6,283 nucleotides of DNA. Origin: an uncultured Succinatimonas sp. (GTDB lineage Bacteria; Pseudomonadota; Gammaproteobacteria; Enterobacterales; Succinivibrionaceae). The position numbers and the translations under genes were made by a program. Below the pieces are notes generated by a model. The model ran no database searches, was not told the origin of the DNA, and was given only the letters and a program-made list of their open reading frames with translations. The stretch spans positions 1 to 6,283 of the forward strand of contig USBR01000049.1 of the NCBI GenBank assembly GCA_900552905.1. Direction: 5' to 3'. Each line of letters starts with the position of its first letter. The first letter of the stretch is position 1. This document shows positions 5,373 through 6,283 of this stretch, in pieces.

Positions 5373-6155
5373 ATGATCCCCAAAATCTGTATTGCCAATC
5401 CTAAGGGCGGCTCAGGTAAGACTTCCTGTGCCGTTAATTTAAGTAGTGCGCTATCGCTTCAAGATAAGCGGGTATTGCTATGCGATCTCGATCCGCAATG
5501 CAGTGCCACTGTAGCTTTAGGTTTAAGGCCAGCTGATGATGCGCATTCTTTAGCGGGAGTTTTGATCTCAAAAAACGATCCGCGCGATTGTATTGTAAGT
5601 CTTAGCCCCACCTTAGATGTGATAGCGGCAAATTCCGATCTTACGGTAGTGCCGGTGGCGCTTTATACGCAGGACGATGCGCATTTAAGACTTAAAAAAG
5701 CCTTAGAGGAGATTGAGAGCAATTATGATGTCATTATTATCGATACGCCGGCCTCTTTAAGCATACTCAATATCAATGCCATCTGCGCTTGCAATAAGCT
5801 CTTAGTACCTCTGTGCTGTGACAGTTTTGCTATCGATTCTTTAAGTATGCTCTTAACTCTATGTAAGCGCCTGCAGGATGAACATAAAAGCTCAATTGAA
5901 CTTTTAGGCTTGTTGCGGACTTTCTTTGATGATAAATCCCATCTTGTAAGCTATATAAGTGCCGAATTGCAGGCGCAGTTTCAAGATAAGGTCTTTGAGA
6001 GTGTCATCAGCTTTAATAGCCGCATTAGCGAGGCGCAAGCCTCAGGACAAAGCCTTTTAGCCTATGATCGCTCCTCCATTGCGGCGACGCAGTATATAAG
6101 TTTAGGCGCTGAGGTTTTAAATCGCCTCTATTCGCAGAGCAAGTACTCCGCATGA
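5373..6155 (+). CDS. ParA/Soj-family ATPase without an adjacent parB
   Basis: Cytoplasmic ATPase of the deviant Walker family. Such proteins dimerise with ATP, bind DNA non-specifically and position chromosomes, plasmids or protein cargo. The 260-aa product has the deviant Walker A KGGSGKT (residues 11-17, signature K11), the switch motif DLDPQ (38-42) and Walker B IIIDTP (121-126, D124). A Soj-like C-terminal part, NSRISEAQASGQ..YD..S..A..Y, includes an Arg (218) that in Soj relatives contacts DNA. Length is near that of Soj and there is no N-terminal helix-turn-helix, so it resembles the chromosomal type rather than plasmid type Ia. ATG at 5373 is chosen over the upstream TTG at 5352, as the core starts right after it; AGAG at 5364-5367 is a modest ribosome binding site. 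It carries ten cysteines. parB normally follows but here a convergent gene does, so the cargo is unknown. Confidence 0.88.
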   Translation: MIPKICIANPKGGSGKTSCAVNLSSALSLQDKRVLLCDLDPQCSATVALGLRPADDAHSLAGVLISKNDPRDCIVSLSPTLDVIAANSDLTVVPVALYTQDDAHLRLKKALEEIESNYDVIIIDTPASLSILNINAICACNKLLVPLCCDSFAIDSLSMLLTLCKRLQDEHKSSIELLGLLRTFFDDKSHLVSYISAELQAQFQDKVFESVISFNSRISEAQASGQSLLAYDRSSIAATQYISLGAEVLNRLYSQSKYSA

Positions 6156-6283
6156 GTATTGCACTTAGGACAACAGAGTTTTTTACTTTCGCTTTTATTA
6201 AAGTCGCTATCGCCTGAGCGCGTTTTAAAGAATAAATAGGGGGTATGGCAGCGGGCACAGGCTACCGCTACGGCTGAGCCCTC
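6128..6283 (-). CDS. 3' end of a zinc-ribbon-like protein gene (partial)
   Basis: A minus-strand frame is open from the window edge to TAG at 6130-6128, giving 51 residues of a C-terminus. It contains two CxxC pairs, CARC and CPKC, the latter preceded by another Cys, about 25 residues apart, and ends in LLCE. Paired CxxC knuckles at this spacing suggest a structural zinc ribbon, but the family cannot be named from this piece. Its last 28 bases overlap the end of parA tail to tail. The longer 77-aa open frame on the same strand (6258-6025) is in another frame, has no such motif and runs deep into parA, so this frame is the better call. The start lies outside the window. Confidence 0.6.
   Translation of the reverse strand, partial: EGSAVAVACARCHTPYLFFKTRSGDSDFNKSESKKLCCPKCNTHAEYLLCE

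Noticed and set aside
6152..6217. Plus-strand 21-codon frame starting with ATGA overlapping the parA stop
   Set aside because: The overlap resembles translational coupling to a parB, but the frame closes after 21 codons with no ParB features.
6025..6258. Minus-strand 77-aa open frame
   Set aside because: It runs far into parA antisense and lacks motifs. A neighbouring frame on the same strand has paired CxxC motifs and stops just inside parA.

Overview
The window looks like chromosomal DNA of a Gammaproteobacterium. The apt then dnaX order on one strand is the order known from Escherichia coli, and the Apt, DnaX and PotF-type proteins resemble their enteric counterparts along their length. 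The moderate-to-low GC, heavy TTA/CTT leucine usage, very AT-rich intergenic DNA and cysteine-rich ParA would fit an anaerobic gut lineage such as Succinivibrionaceae. That placement is inference only.

Layout. Positions 1-182 hold an upstream region and the apt leader: a perfect TATAAT -10 box, nested inverted repeats and a perfect DnaA box. Then come apt (183-755) and dnaX (from 762) on the plus strand, only 6 bases apart. dnaX is the centrepiece. Its zero frame ends at 1883, just after a run of ten A, and gives a 373-aa gamma-like clamp-loader core. The -1 frame is open from that run to 3862 and carries the C-terminal tau domain that binds the polymerase. Full-length tau (about 1033 aa) therefore needs a -1 frameshift or transcript slippage on the A-run, the reverse of the E. 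coli arrangement. The main alternative is a one-base homopolymer error, with the real run being A11. Even then the other two frames close within 20 bases, so the site would still be set up to make both products.

Convergent to dnaX, with 12 bases between the stop codons, is a minus-strand gene for a periplasmic putrescine/spermidine-binding protein of the PotF/PotD family (3875-5011). It has no transporter partners in the window. A 361-base intergenic region (5012-5372) follows. It holds the potF promoter and leader, with a second perfect DnaA box over the -10 and a hairpin followed by U6 ahead of the ribosome binding site, then a very AT-rich core with a 12-bp inverted repeat, then the promoter of a divergent Soj/ParA-type ATPase gene (5373-6155). 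No parB follows. Instead the 3' end of a minus-strand gene for a zinc-ribbon-like protein (6128-6283, cut by the window edge) overlaps the parA 3' end.

Together the window joins nucleotide salvage (Apt), the replicase clamp loader (DnaX) and a ParA ATPase, with two exact DnaA boxes at the two control regions. This suggests, but does not show, replication-linked regulation. No mobile element, CRISPR array, tRNA or rRNA was seen.
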